Program-made: the position numbers and the translations under genes
Shown: piece after piece, positions 11,263-20,174 of the stretch
Position numbering within the stretch: position 1 is the stretch's first letter
Layout: each line of letters opens with the position of its first letter
Source: Aeromonadaceae bacterium
GTDB taxonomy: Bacteria > Pseudomonadota > Gammaproteobacteria > Enterobacterales > Aeromonadaceae
Length of the DNA: 64,000 nucleotides
Direction: 5' to 3'
Assembly (NCBI GenBank): GCA_021209335.1
Contig: JAJOIN010000006.1
Span: 1 to 64,000 of the forward strand
Notes under the pieces: generated by a model
Seen by the model: the letters and a program-made list of their open reading frames with translations, nothing else
Told to the model about the DNA's origin: nothing
Database searches by the model: none

Positions 11263-12035
11263 ACAGTGTTTTCAGCATCGATAAACCGGCCTTGGCACGG
11301 CGCTTTGGTCGGGCGGCGGATCAATATGACCGCCATGCCAGTTTGCAGCAGGCGGTGGGACGCCAGCTGCTGAGCTTGATCCCGGTGCAGTCTGTGGCGA
11401 CAGCCTTGGATTTGGGATGCGGTACGGGTTTTTTTTTGCCAAACCTGCAGCAGTTGTCCCAACATCTATTGGCGCTGGATCTCTCCGAGGCCATGTTGCG
11501 ACGGGCACAGCAGCGGGCGCGAGCCTCCTGCCTGTGTGGCGATGCCGAGTCCTTGCCGCTCCAGGCTGGTTCGGTGGATCTGATCTTCTCCAGCCTCGCC
11601 GTGCAATGGGTCAGTTGCCCTGAGCGCTTGTTGACGGAATTGTATCGGGTGCTGCGCCCGGGCGGGCACCTGGTGTTTACCACCCTGCTGGCCGGCTCTC
11701 TGACGGAGCTGGTGGAGGCCTGGGCCCGGCTCGATGGGGCTGTGCATGTCAATGCTTATCCGGCCAGCCAGGTTTGGCAGCGGGCGGCCGAATTGGCCGG
11801 CTTTAGGTCGCTACACTGGCAGCAGCGTCAGCATGTGATGGAATTTGCCAATTTGACCGCCCTGTTACAGAGCCTCAAGGGGATCGGAGCCAATCAGGTA
11901 AACGGTACGCGTCGCGCCGGCCTGGGTGGGCGCGACACCTTGATGCATTTGGAACTATCGTATGAGAGGATGCGCAATGCCCAGGGCCTGCTGCCTCTTA
12001 CCTATGAAGTGTGTTATGGAGTATTGCGTCGATGA
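11259..12035 (+). CDS. bioC: Malonyl-ACP O-methyltransferase
   Basis: SAM-binding 'ALDLGCGTGFFLPNL'; position in the bio operon. Confidence 0.94.
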   Translation: MNSVFSIDKPALARRFGRAADQYDRHASLQQAVGRQLLSLIPVQSVATALDLGCGTGFFLPNLQQLSQHLLALDLSEAMLRRAQQRARASCLCGDAESLPLQAGSVDLIFSSLAVQWVSCPERLLTELYRVLRPGGHLVFTTLLAGSLTELVEAWARLDGAVHVNAYPASQVWQRAAELAGFRSLHWQQRQHVMEFANLTALLQSLKGIGANQVNGTRRAGLGGRDTLMHLELSYERMRNAQGLLPLTYEVCYGVLRR

Positions 12036-12715
12036 CCAAAACCTTCTTCGTCACCGGAACCGACACGGACGTGGGGAAGACCATCAGTTGCATGGCGCTG
12101 CTCCAGGCAGCGGCCCAGCGTGGCCTGCGTACCGCCGGCTACAAGCCGGTGGCCTCCGGCTGCGAGCTGATGGAGGAGGGACTGTGTAACCGGGATGTGG
12201 TGTTGCTGCAGCATGCGGCCAACATCAAGCTGCCTTACGACCAGGTGGTAGGGTATGCCTTTGAACCGGCGGTGGCCCCCCACATAGCGGCGGAAGCCTC
12301 CGGGGTGCCCATTCGCTTTGAGGTCCTGTCTGAGGGGCTGCGGCAGCTCAAGCAGAGCGATGCCGATATCCTGTTTGTCGAAGGCGCCGGGGGCTGGCGT
12401 CTGCCGGTGGGCCATGGTCATTTCCTCTCCGATTGGGTCAAGTTCGAAGACATGCCGGTGATCCTGGTGGTGGGGGCCCGCATGGGCTGCCTCAACCACG
12501 CCATGCTCACCTACGAGGCCATTCGCCATGATCATCTCAATCTGGCGGGTTGGTGTATCAACCAGATCCATCAGGGTATGAGCCATTACCAGGAAAACCT
12601 GGATACCTTGCAGGCCTTGTTGCCGGCCCCTTTCTTAGGTGAGATACCCTATCTGGCCCGGCCTCACGAGTCGGATCTGGGTCACTATCTGGATATCAGC
12701 CCTTTGTTGGCTTAA
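12032..12715 (+). CDS. bioD: Dethiobiotin synthetase
   Basis: 'FFVTGTDTDVGKT' P-loop and 'VEGAGGWRLPV'; ATGA overlap with bioC. Confidence 0.95.
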   Translation: MTKTFFVTGTDTDVGKTISCMALLQAAAQRGLRTAGYKPVASGCELMEEGLCNRDVVLLQHAANIKLPYDQVVGYAFEPAVAPHIAAEASGVPIRFEVLSEGLRQLKQSDADILFVEGAGGWRLPVGHGHFLSDWVKFEDMPVILVVGARMGCLNHAMLTYEAIRHDHLNLAGWCINQIHQGMSHYQENLDTLQALLPAPFLGEIPYLARPHESDLGHYLDISPLLA

Positions 12716-12730
12716 GTTGGAATACCTCGG

Positions 12731-12758
12731 AAAAATGGCGCCTTAGGGCGCCATTTTT
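12731..12758 (+). terminator. Rho-independent terminator of bioBFCD
   Basis: AAAAATGGCGCCTTAGGGCGCCATTTTT. Confidence 0.85.
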
Positions 12759-12784
12759 CTTACAAATTATTATCATATGATTAA

Positions 12785-12810
12785 CTTGATATTCTGTTGG
12801 CCGCCCATAT
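12785..12810 (+). promoter_or_regulatory. Putative sigma-32 promoter of htpX
   Basis: CTTGATA-N11-GCCCATAT, near the consensus CTTGAAA/CCCCATNT; the spacing is slightly short. Confidence 0.4.
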
Positions 12811-12847
12811 GATGAGTCTGACTGTTGAGAAACCTTAAGGAGTTTCC

Positions 12848-13720
12848 ATGAAACGTGTACTGTTGTTCCTTGCGACCAACCTGGCGGTGATCCTGGTGCT
12901 GAGCATAGTGCTGAACCTGCTGTCTGGCCTGCTCGGGATCAATGTACAAGGACAAGGCGGCCTGCTGTTGTTTGCTGCTGTATTTGGCTTTGGCGGATCC
13001 TTCATCTCCCTCTTGATGTCCAAATGGATGGCCAAGCGGGCCTATGGGGTGCAGATCATCGAGCAGCCGCGCAACGAGATGGAGCACTGGCTGGTCAGCA
13101 CAGTCCGGCGTCAGGCTCAGCAGGCGGGCATCGGCATGCCGGAGGTGGGGATTTATGACGCGCCGGACATGAACGCCTTTGCCACCGGTGCCAAGCGCAA
13201 CGAGGCCCTGGTGGCGGTGAGCTCCGGCCTGCTGTACAACATGAGTCGGGATGAGGCCGAGGCGGTGCTGGCCCATGAGGTCAGCCACGTGGCCAACGGT
13301 GACATGGTGACCCTGACCTTGATCCAGGGGGTGGTGAACACCTTCGTCATCTTCTTTGCCCGCGTGGTGGCGTCAGTCATCTCCAACTTCTTCCGCTCCA
13401 ATGATGAAGAAGGCAACGGCCTGGGCACCTTTGCCTACATGGGCGTGGTGTTTGTGTTGGAGATGGTGTTTGGCATCATCGCCTCCATCATCGTCATGTG
13501 GTTCTCTCGTCAGCGGGAGTTTCGTGCCGATGCCGGCTCCGCCAAGCTGGTGGGCCGCGACAAGATGATTGCCGCCCTGGAGCGCCTGCGGCGTGGCCAG
13601 GAGTCGCAGCTGGAGGGCAGCCTGATGGCCTTTGGCATCAATGGCAAGCGCAGCATGAGCGAGCTGTTCATGAGTCACCCGCCACTTGAGCAACGTATCG
13701 CCGCCCTGCGGCAACTGTAA
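12848..13720 (+). CDS. htpX: Membrane zinc metalloprotease HtpX
   Basis: '[16 protein letters not shown]' HExxH motif with TM segments. Confidence 0.96.
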   Translation: MKRVLLFLATNLAVILVLSIVLNLLSGLLGINVQGQGGLLLFAAVFGFGGSFISLLMSKWMAKRAYGVQIIEQPRNEMEHWLVSTVRRQAQQAGIGMPEVGIYDAPDMNAFATGAKRNEALVAVSSGLLYNMSRDEAEAVLAHEVSHVANGDMVTLTLIQGVVNTFVIFFARVVASVISNFFRSNDEEGNGLGTFAYMGVVFVLEMVFGIIASIIVMWFSRQREFRADAGSAKLVGRDKMIAALERLRRGQESQLEGSLMAFGINGKRSMSELFMSHPPLEQRIAALRQL

Positions 13721-13730
13721 CCGCTCGATA

Positions 13731-13754
13731 AGCCGCCCACCGGGCGGCTTTTTT
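13731..13754 (+). terminator. Rho-independent terminator after htpX
   Basis: AGCCGCCCACCGGGCGGCTTTTTT. Confidence 0.85.
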
Positions 13755-13813
13755 ACATCTGTGGTGGCTCCACTATGCTTGGAGCAAGGCAGGCTAGGCC
13801 AACAGGAGGGCTT

Positions 13814-14236
13814 ATGGAGTCCATTAGCGTCAAAGATTACATGAATCCGCGCCCGGTGACGTTTGGGCCCGAGATGGGGATAGAGCAGGCCATCAATCGG
13901 TTGCTGGAGAGCGGCCTGACCGGCGGGCCCGTGGTGGATGGCCAAGGCAAGCTGGTGGGCTTCTTGTCCGAGCAGGATTGCCTGGCCCAGGGGTTGTCAG
14001 CCAGTTATCACTGTGAACAGATGGCGCAGGTGAGCGAGTTGATGCGCCCTGAGGTGCTGACGGTACGTCCCGAGACCAGCATCATAGAGCTGGCCCAGCA
14101 GATGACCCAGCAAAAACCCAAGATCTACCCTGTGATCGACGAGGGCGGGCGGCTGATTGGTACCATCAGCCGGCGGGATGTGCTGCGGGCGATCCAGGTC
14201 AATCTGCGCAGCTGCTTTGTCCATGGTAAGGGCTAG
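13814..14236 (+). CDS. CBS-domain pair protein
   Basis: 'VKDYMNPRPVTFGPEM', 'LVGFLSEQD', 'ELMRPEVLTVRPETSI', 'LIGTISRRDVLRAI' tandem CBS motifs. Confidence 0.85.
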   Translation: MESISVKDYMNPRPVTFGPEMGIEQAINRLLESGLTGGPVVDGQGKLVGFLSEQDCLAQGLSASYHCEQMAQVSELMRPEVLTVRPETSIIELAQQMTQQKPKIYPVIDEGGRLIGTISRRDVLRAIQVNLRSCFVHGKG

Positions 14237-14512
14237 TCAGCCGCGGTAGAGGACCTTGATCAGGTGGTAGCCGAACTGGGTCTTGATGGGGCCCAGCACG
14301 GTGAGCAGTTCGCCGTGGAACACCGCCTTGTCAAAGGCCGCCACCATCTGTCCGCGCTTGAATTCCCCCAGATCGCCGCCGCGCTTGCCAGAGGGGCAGA
14401 GGGAATGGCGTCTGGCCAGCTCGGCAAAGGAAGCGCCTTTGGCCAGTTTCAGCTTGAGGGCATCAGCTTCTGCGCGGGTCTTGACCAATATGTGCAGGGC
14501 GGCGGCTTTCAT
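14237..14512 (-). CDS. ppiC: Parvulin-type peptidyl-prolyl cis-trans isomerase (PpiC-like)
   Basis: [65 protein letters not shown]...[10 protein letters not shown]. Confidence 0.92.
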   Translation of the reverse strand: MKAAALHILVKTRAEADALKLKLAKGASFAELARRHSLCPSGKRGGDLGEFKRGQMVAAFDKAVFHGELLTVLGPIKTQFGYHLIKVLYRG

Positions 14513-14708
14513 CGGGTTAATCTCCTTGTTGGGGCGCGCATTGTCGGACAAGCTGCGCGCCTGTTCAATGCCTGTTGGCCGACGTATCCGGTGAGTGCCA
14601 GGTTTCCTCCCTGGCCATTTGCCCTTATCATCAAGACCATTTAGGTCCCATGTCGGCGTCGGGTCGACGAGTCGCCGGCCGCTCGGCTGGACGAGCCATG
14701 GAGTCTGC

Positions 14709-16418
14709 ATGTTTCGAACTGCCTGTCTGTTTTGCGTCCTGCTGCTGAGTTTGCCCAGCCTGGCCCAGCCGCTGCATTTTAAGGTCTCGGGGCTTAAGGG
14801 TGACGCCAAGCAGAACGTAGTCAGCTACCTGGAGAGCCTGCCGGCCATAGCGCCGGACAGAGTCAACTACCGGATGCAGACCATTCGGCAGACAGTGGTG
14901 AGTGCCTTGCAGGCACTGGGCTATTACCAGGCCGAGGTGACGCTGGCGCTGGATGAGCAGGATCCTGGCCTGCTGCGGGTCAAGGTAACCCCGGGCCAGC
15001 CGGTGACCATTCGCAGCTGGGATCTGGTGCTCAGCGGTGACGCCACCCAGGATGAGAGCTTTGCCGAGCTGATCAGTCAGTTTCCGTTAAAGCAGGGCGC
15101 GGTGTTTCATCATGGTCACTATGAAAGCATCAAGGATCAGCTCAAGGGCCGGGCTCTGACCCGCGGCTATCTGGATGCCAAGCTCACCCAGGCCCAGGTT
15201 AAGGTCTATCCCAGGGAGAATGTGGCGGATGTCAGCCTGCACTTTGACTCTGGGGTCCGCTATCACTATGGTCCAATCCGCATCGAGGGGGCGCCGGGAA
15301 CTGGCCAGCTGATCCAACCGCTGCTGGCGTTTAAACAGGGCGAACCCTATCGTGCCGTGCAGTTGGCGGAGCTGAGTCAGACCCTTTCCCAGACCCGGTA
15401 CTTCAAGCAGATCGACGTGCAACCACAGCTGGATCAGGTGGCGAATCATCAGGTGCCCATCCTGATCCAGTTGTCACCCCGCAGCGATAATGTGGTGGAG
15501 GTGGGGGTTGGCGCCTCCACCGATGAGGGGCCCCGCCTGCAGCTGACCTGGGAGAAGCCTTGGCTCAACCGCTACGGCCATAGCCTCTATACCGAGATGA
15601 AGATAGCGGCACCGCAGCAAAATATTAATTTCAGCTATCGCATCCCTGGGCGGGATCCGCTCAACGATTATTACAGCCTGAAGACCAGCTACGAGGCCAC
15701 GGATCAGCAGGACACCCGGTCCCGCAACCTTACCGTCGGGGCGCACTACCAGACCAAGACCCATGGTGCCTGGGAACGCGACTACTTCATCGAGACCCAA
15801 TATGAGGACTACACCCAGGGCTCCAGCAGCGGCTCTTCCTTGCTCTACATGCCCGGGTTTACCCTCTCCCGCCTGCGCATGACGGGGGGCATGGATCCTG
15901 ATTGGGGGGACAGGGTCATCTTCAAGAATCAGTATTCCAGTCAGTATTGGGGATCGGATGCCGACTTTAGCTGGTTGTGGGGGCGAACCAAATGGCTGCG
16001 TGCCCCCTGGCCGGGGCATCGTCTCATCTGGCGGGCCGAGCAGGGGGCCATCCTGGGAGACAACCTGGCGGCTGTCCCGGCTTCGCTGCGTTTTTTCACC
16101 GGCGGGGATCAGACGGTGCGGGGGTTTAGCTACGAGAGCATATCGCCAGTAGATAAGGCGGGACTGCTGACCGGGGCACGCTACACCTCCGCCCTGAGTC
16201 TGGAATACGCCATACCCGTGGCGCAGAAGTGGCGTCTGGCCAGTTTTGTCGACGCGGGCACCGCCACCAATGACTATGCCGAACCCTGGAAAATCGGCAC
16301 AGGCGTGGGTCTGCGCTGGCTTAGCCCTGTGGGGCCCATCCGGCTGGATATTGGCTTTGGCGTCTCTGAGACCCAGATCCCCTTTCACTTCCACTTCGGC
16401 CTGGGGCCTGAGCTATGA
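14709..16418 (+). CDS. tamA: Autotransporter assembly factor TamA (Omp85 family)
   Basis: Signal peptide, POTRA-like repeats, C-terminal '[20 protein letters not shown]' and '[11 protein letters not shown]' Omp85 motifs; ATGA overlap with tamB. Confidence 0.93.
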   Translation: MFRTACLFCVLLLSLPSLAQPLHFKVSGLKGDAKQNVVSYLESLPAIAPDRVNYRMQTIRQTVVSALQALGYYQAEVTLALDEQDPGLLRVKVTPGQPVTIRSWDLVLSGDATQDESFAELISQFPLKQGAVFHHGHYESIKDQLKGRALTRGYLDAKLTQAQVKVYPRENVADVSLHFDSGVRYHYGPIRIEGAPGTGQLIQPLLAFKQGEPYRAVQLAELSQTLSQTRYFKQIDVQPQLDQVANHQVPILIQLSPRSDNVVEVGVGASTDEGPRLQLTWEKPWLNRYGHSLYTEMKIAAPQQNINFSYRIPGRDPLNDYYSLKTSYEATDQQDTRSRNLTVGAHYQTKTHGAWERDYFIETQYEDYTQGSSSGSSLLYMPGFTLSRLRMTGGMDPDWGDRVIFKNQYSSQYWGSDADFSWLWGRTKWLRAPWPGHRLIWRAEQGAILGDNLAAVPASLRFFTGGDQTVRGFSYESISPVDKAGLLTGARYTSALSLEYAIPVAQKWRLASFVDAGTATNDYAEPWKIGTGVGLRWLSPVGPIRLDIGFGVSETQIPFHFHFGLGPEL

Positions 16419-19400
16419 GTACCTTGCGTAACCTCATTCTGACCGGGCTGGCGCTCTTATGCCTGAGTGTCTTGCTGGTGAGCCTGCTGCTGTTTACCAG
16501 CGTGGGCAACCAGCTGATCTGGCGTCTGGCCACCGAGCAGTTGCCCCAGCTCAAGGGCCAGCTGTTGGCCGGCCAGCTGGCGGAAGGTTGGCAGTTTGAG
16601 GATCTCAGCTGGCAGGATGAGGCGGTGCAATTTAGCGCCGAGCAGCTGAGCCTGCGCTGGCGTCCTGGTGGCTTGTTGTTCGGCAGCCTGCAGGTGGATG
16701 CCTTGGTGGGTGAAGGGGTAAGCCTGACGCTGGCACCGGCGGCCTCCGCCGCCACCGAGTCAGGGGAGCCACAGACTGCCAGCAGTGCACCTCTGGTGCT
16801 GCCCTTCAATCTGCACCTCAACCAACTGGCCCTCAAAAAGGTGCACTTTGCCATGCCAGCGCTGACGGTGGAGCTGGAGCACTTTGCCAGTTCGGCCAAC
16901 TGGCTGGGGTCGCATCTGTATATCGGTACCAGCCAGCTCAGTGGGCTGGCGGTGGACTGGGCCATGCCGGCTACCTCTGCGGCGCAGGCAACAGATGCAC
17001 CCGAGCCGGCGGCAGAGCCGGTCAAGGCCTCGTCTGCCACAGCTCCTATCTCCCACCCGCCGCCGCAGGCCGAGCGGATGAGCCTGCCGCCTGTCACTTT
17101 GCCGCTGGATATCTCCCTGGCCGGCTTGCGTCTGGAGCGGGTGCGTTATCGCCAGCCCGGTTTGGATACCGATTGGTTAAACGGTCAGCTGGCGGCGGAG
17201 TTTATCGGCGATCAGCTGAGGCTACCGCAGCTGAGCCTGGAGCATCCGCTGGGCGTGTTGGAACTCAAGGGGGCGCTGCGCTTTGCCGATGAGTACCCCT
17301 TGAGTCTGGCTCTGGGGGTGCAAACCGCCTATGGCTTGCCCGAGGGAATGCCGGCCAGACGGCTGGATCTCACCGCCGAGGGCTCACTGGGAGCCATGGT
17401 GCTGGATGCCAAGCTGGCGGGCAGCGAGGGGCTTGCCCTGGCTGGCCGGCTAGACGTACTGGATCCCCAGCTGCCCTTTGATCTCACCCTGCACTGGGCC
17501 CGCCTGGGCTGGCCCCTTAGCGGCACGCCGGATTATTTGGCCAGTGACGGCCGGCTCCAGGCCAAGGGATCGCTCACCCACTACGAGGCCAGTCTCAGCA
17601 GCACCGTCAAGGCACTCACCTATCCCCAGGGACGCCTCACCAGCCAGCTGCAGGGCAATCTGCATGGCCTGCAACTGACGCGGCTGACCTGGGACAGTGA
17701 CCAGACTCAGGCGGCCATCAGCGGCACACTGGCCTGGCAAGCGGGGCTCGATTGGCAGGGAGAGCTGAGTCTCAAGAGCCGCCGCCTGCAGGCGTGGCTG
17801 CCCGAGGTGCAAGGCGAGTTGGCCCTGGGGTTGCACAGTCAGTTCAAGCTAAGCGACGGCCACTGGCAACTGGCTCTGGATAAGCTGGCCGGCCAGGGAC
17901 GGCTCAACGGTTATCCCGTGGCGGTGAGTGGTGCGCTGTCAGGCAATGATCGCCTGCAATGGCAGGTAAAAGAGCTGCGCCTCACCAGCGGTGCCAACCG
18001 CGTGAGGATCCACGGCCAGCTGGACAAGCAATGGGCACTCACAGGGGATCTCCAGGCCCCTGAGCTGGGCATGCTGGGTAGCGGTTTTGAGGGGGGGTCT
18101 CAGTGGTCGGCTGGCCTTATCGGGCAGTGCCAGCGCGCCGAACATTGCCGTGCGCCTGGCGTCGGCGCGGCTGCGTTGGCCGGACGGCAGTCTGCGGGAG
18201 CTGGAGCTGGACGCTCGGCTGGAGCCGGCGCGTCAGTATGCCGGCGAGCTGGCGCTGAGCCTGGGGCGCTTGCAGCTCGCCGGCCTGGGCATCAAGCAGG
18301 TTCGGCTCAACGCCAATGGTAATGCCAAGGCCCACCAACTGACGCTGGACTTTGACGGCAAGACGCTGGCCGGCAGCCTGCAGCTTGAGGGGGCCCTGGG
18401 CGCCAAGGGGTGGCAGGGCACCTTGCAGCACACCTGGTTTGATACGCCCGTGGGGCGCTGGCAGTTGGCGGCGCCGCTGAGCCTGGCCAGCCGGGCGCCC
18501 TGGCAGCGGTGGCAACTGGGCGAGCAGTGCTGGCTGAGCGATCCCGCCAGCCTGTGTCTGAGCGCGGCCGCTGTTTCTGCCCATGAGGGCAAGCTGGCTT
18601 TGCGGCTGGATAAGTTCGCCACCGAGCGTTTGGCTGTGCTGATGCCGGAGCGTCTGGGCTGGCGCAGCGACCTGAGTGGCGAGGCACAATTGGCGTGGCG
18701 GAATGGGGTGCCTACTCTGACCGCGCGCCTGCAGACCGGGGCGGGGGAGATCATCAGTGACGGAGCCCCTTCGGCGTATCAGACCCTGCAACTGACCGCC
18801 GGGCTGGATGCCAAACAGGCCCAGCTGATGCTGGCGTTTGTCTCCGACCAATTGGGCAAGGCGCAGGTGGATCTGCAGGTGCAGGATCCACAGGGCAAGC
18901 AACGGCTTGCCGGCACCCTGACATTGGACAACCTGAGACTCTATGGTCTGGCGCCACTGGTGGATGCCTTGCACCGCAGCCGAGGGCGGATCGACGGCCA
19001 GGGCCGGCTGGATGGCAGCCTGTCTGCGCCACTGTTTTACGGTCAACTGAGCCTGACCGAAGGCGAGCTGGATACCAATCTGGATATCGCCGCCGTGCGG
19101 GATCTGCAGGCGAAGATGGCTATTCAGGGGGCCAGAGCCGATCTCTCCGGCAGCCTGGATCTGGGCAAGGGCAAAATGCAGTTGCAGGGCTTACTGGACT
19201 GGCAGGGGCCGCAGCCACGGGGGTGGCTGAACCTGGATGGCAAACAGCTGGAGCTGGGGCTGGCGGGCTATGGACGGGGCCGGTTGGATCATCAGATCCG
19301 CTTGGATTTTGCCGACGAGCTGCACCTGACCGGCCAGTTGGCCCTGCCCTGGGCTCGGATCAAGGTCAAGTCGCTGCCAGACTCGGTGGTGTCCGTCTCC

Positions 19401-20174
19401 CCGGATGTGGAGGTGGTGCGTGGCCGGGGTAACACGGCGCCGGCACCTGCGGCCGTGCCCTTCTACCTGGATGTCACCAGCCGGCTGGGGCCGGATGTCA
19501 CACTCAACGCCATGGGCTTGCAAACCCAGCTGGTGGGGCGGCTCAAGGCCAGTCAGCAGCCCGGCAAGAGCCTGCAGCTCAATGGCGAGATCAATCTGGT
19601 GAACGGCCGCTATCGCGCCTATGGCCAGAATCTGGAGATCCGTTCGGGCAAGCTCATCTTCTCCGGCAACCCGGATCAACCCTTGCTGGCGGTGGAGGCG
19701 GTTCGCTCCGAGGAGGCCATGGAGGATGAGGATGTCACCGTCGGGGTGCGGGTGAGCGGTCTGGCCAGCGCCCCCAAGGTGACCCTGTTCTCCGATCCCG
19801 AGATGTCCCAGGCCGACAAGCTCTCCTACCTGTTGCGGGGGCGCAGCTCCACCGCCTCAGGCGGATCGGGGGATGACATGATGGCGGCCATGCTGCTGGG
19901 CGCCGGCATAGGTCAGGCCGGCGGTGTGGTCACCGGGGTGGCGGAGAGCCTGGGCTTTTCGGATGTGGCGCTGGATACCGCCGGCAGCGGTGACGATACC
20001 CAGGTCAACATCAGTGGTTACATCATGACTGGCTTGCAGGTGCAGTATGGAGTGGGGGTCTTCACCTCCATCAGCGAGGTGAAGGTGAAATACGAGTTGC
20101 TGCCCAGGCTCTACATTCAGGCGCTAAGTGGTCTGAATCAGGCATTGGATCTGTTCTACAAGTTTGAGTTTTAG
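16415..20174 (+). pseudogene. tamB: Translocation/assembly module TamB, split by an apparent +1 frameshift near 18091-18097
   Basis: ORF 16415-18322 and ORF 18087-20174 are the N- and C-terminal parts of one TamB-like protein. Translation switches from '...LGSGFEGG' to 'GLSGRLALSGSASAPNIAVRL' within a G7 tract; removing one G restores one frame. Confidence 0.88.
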
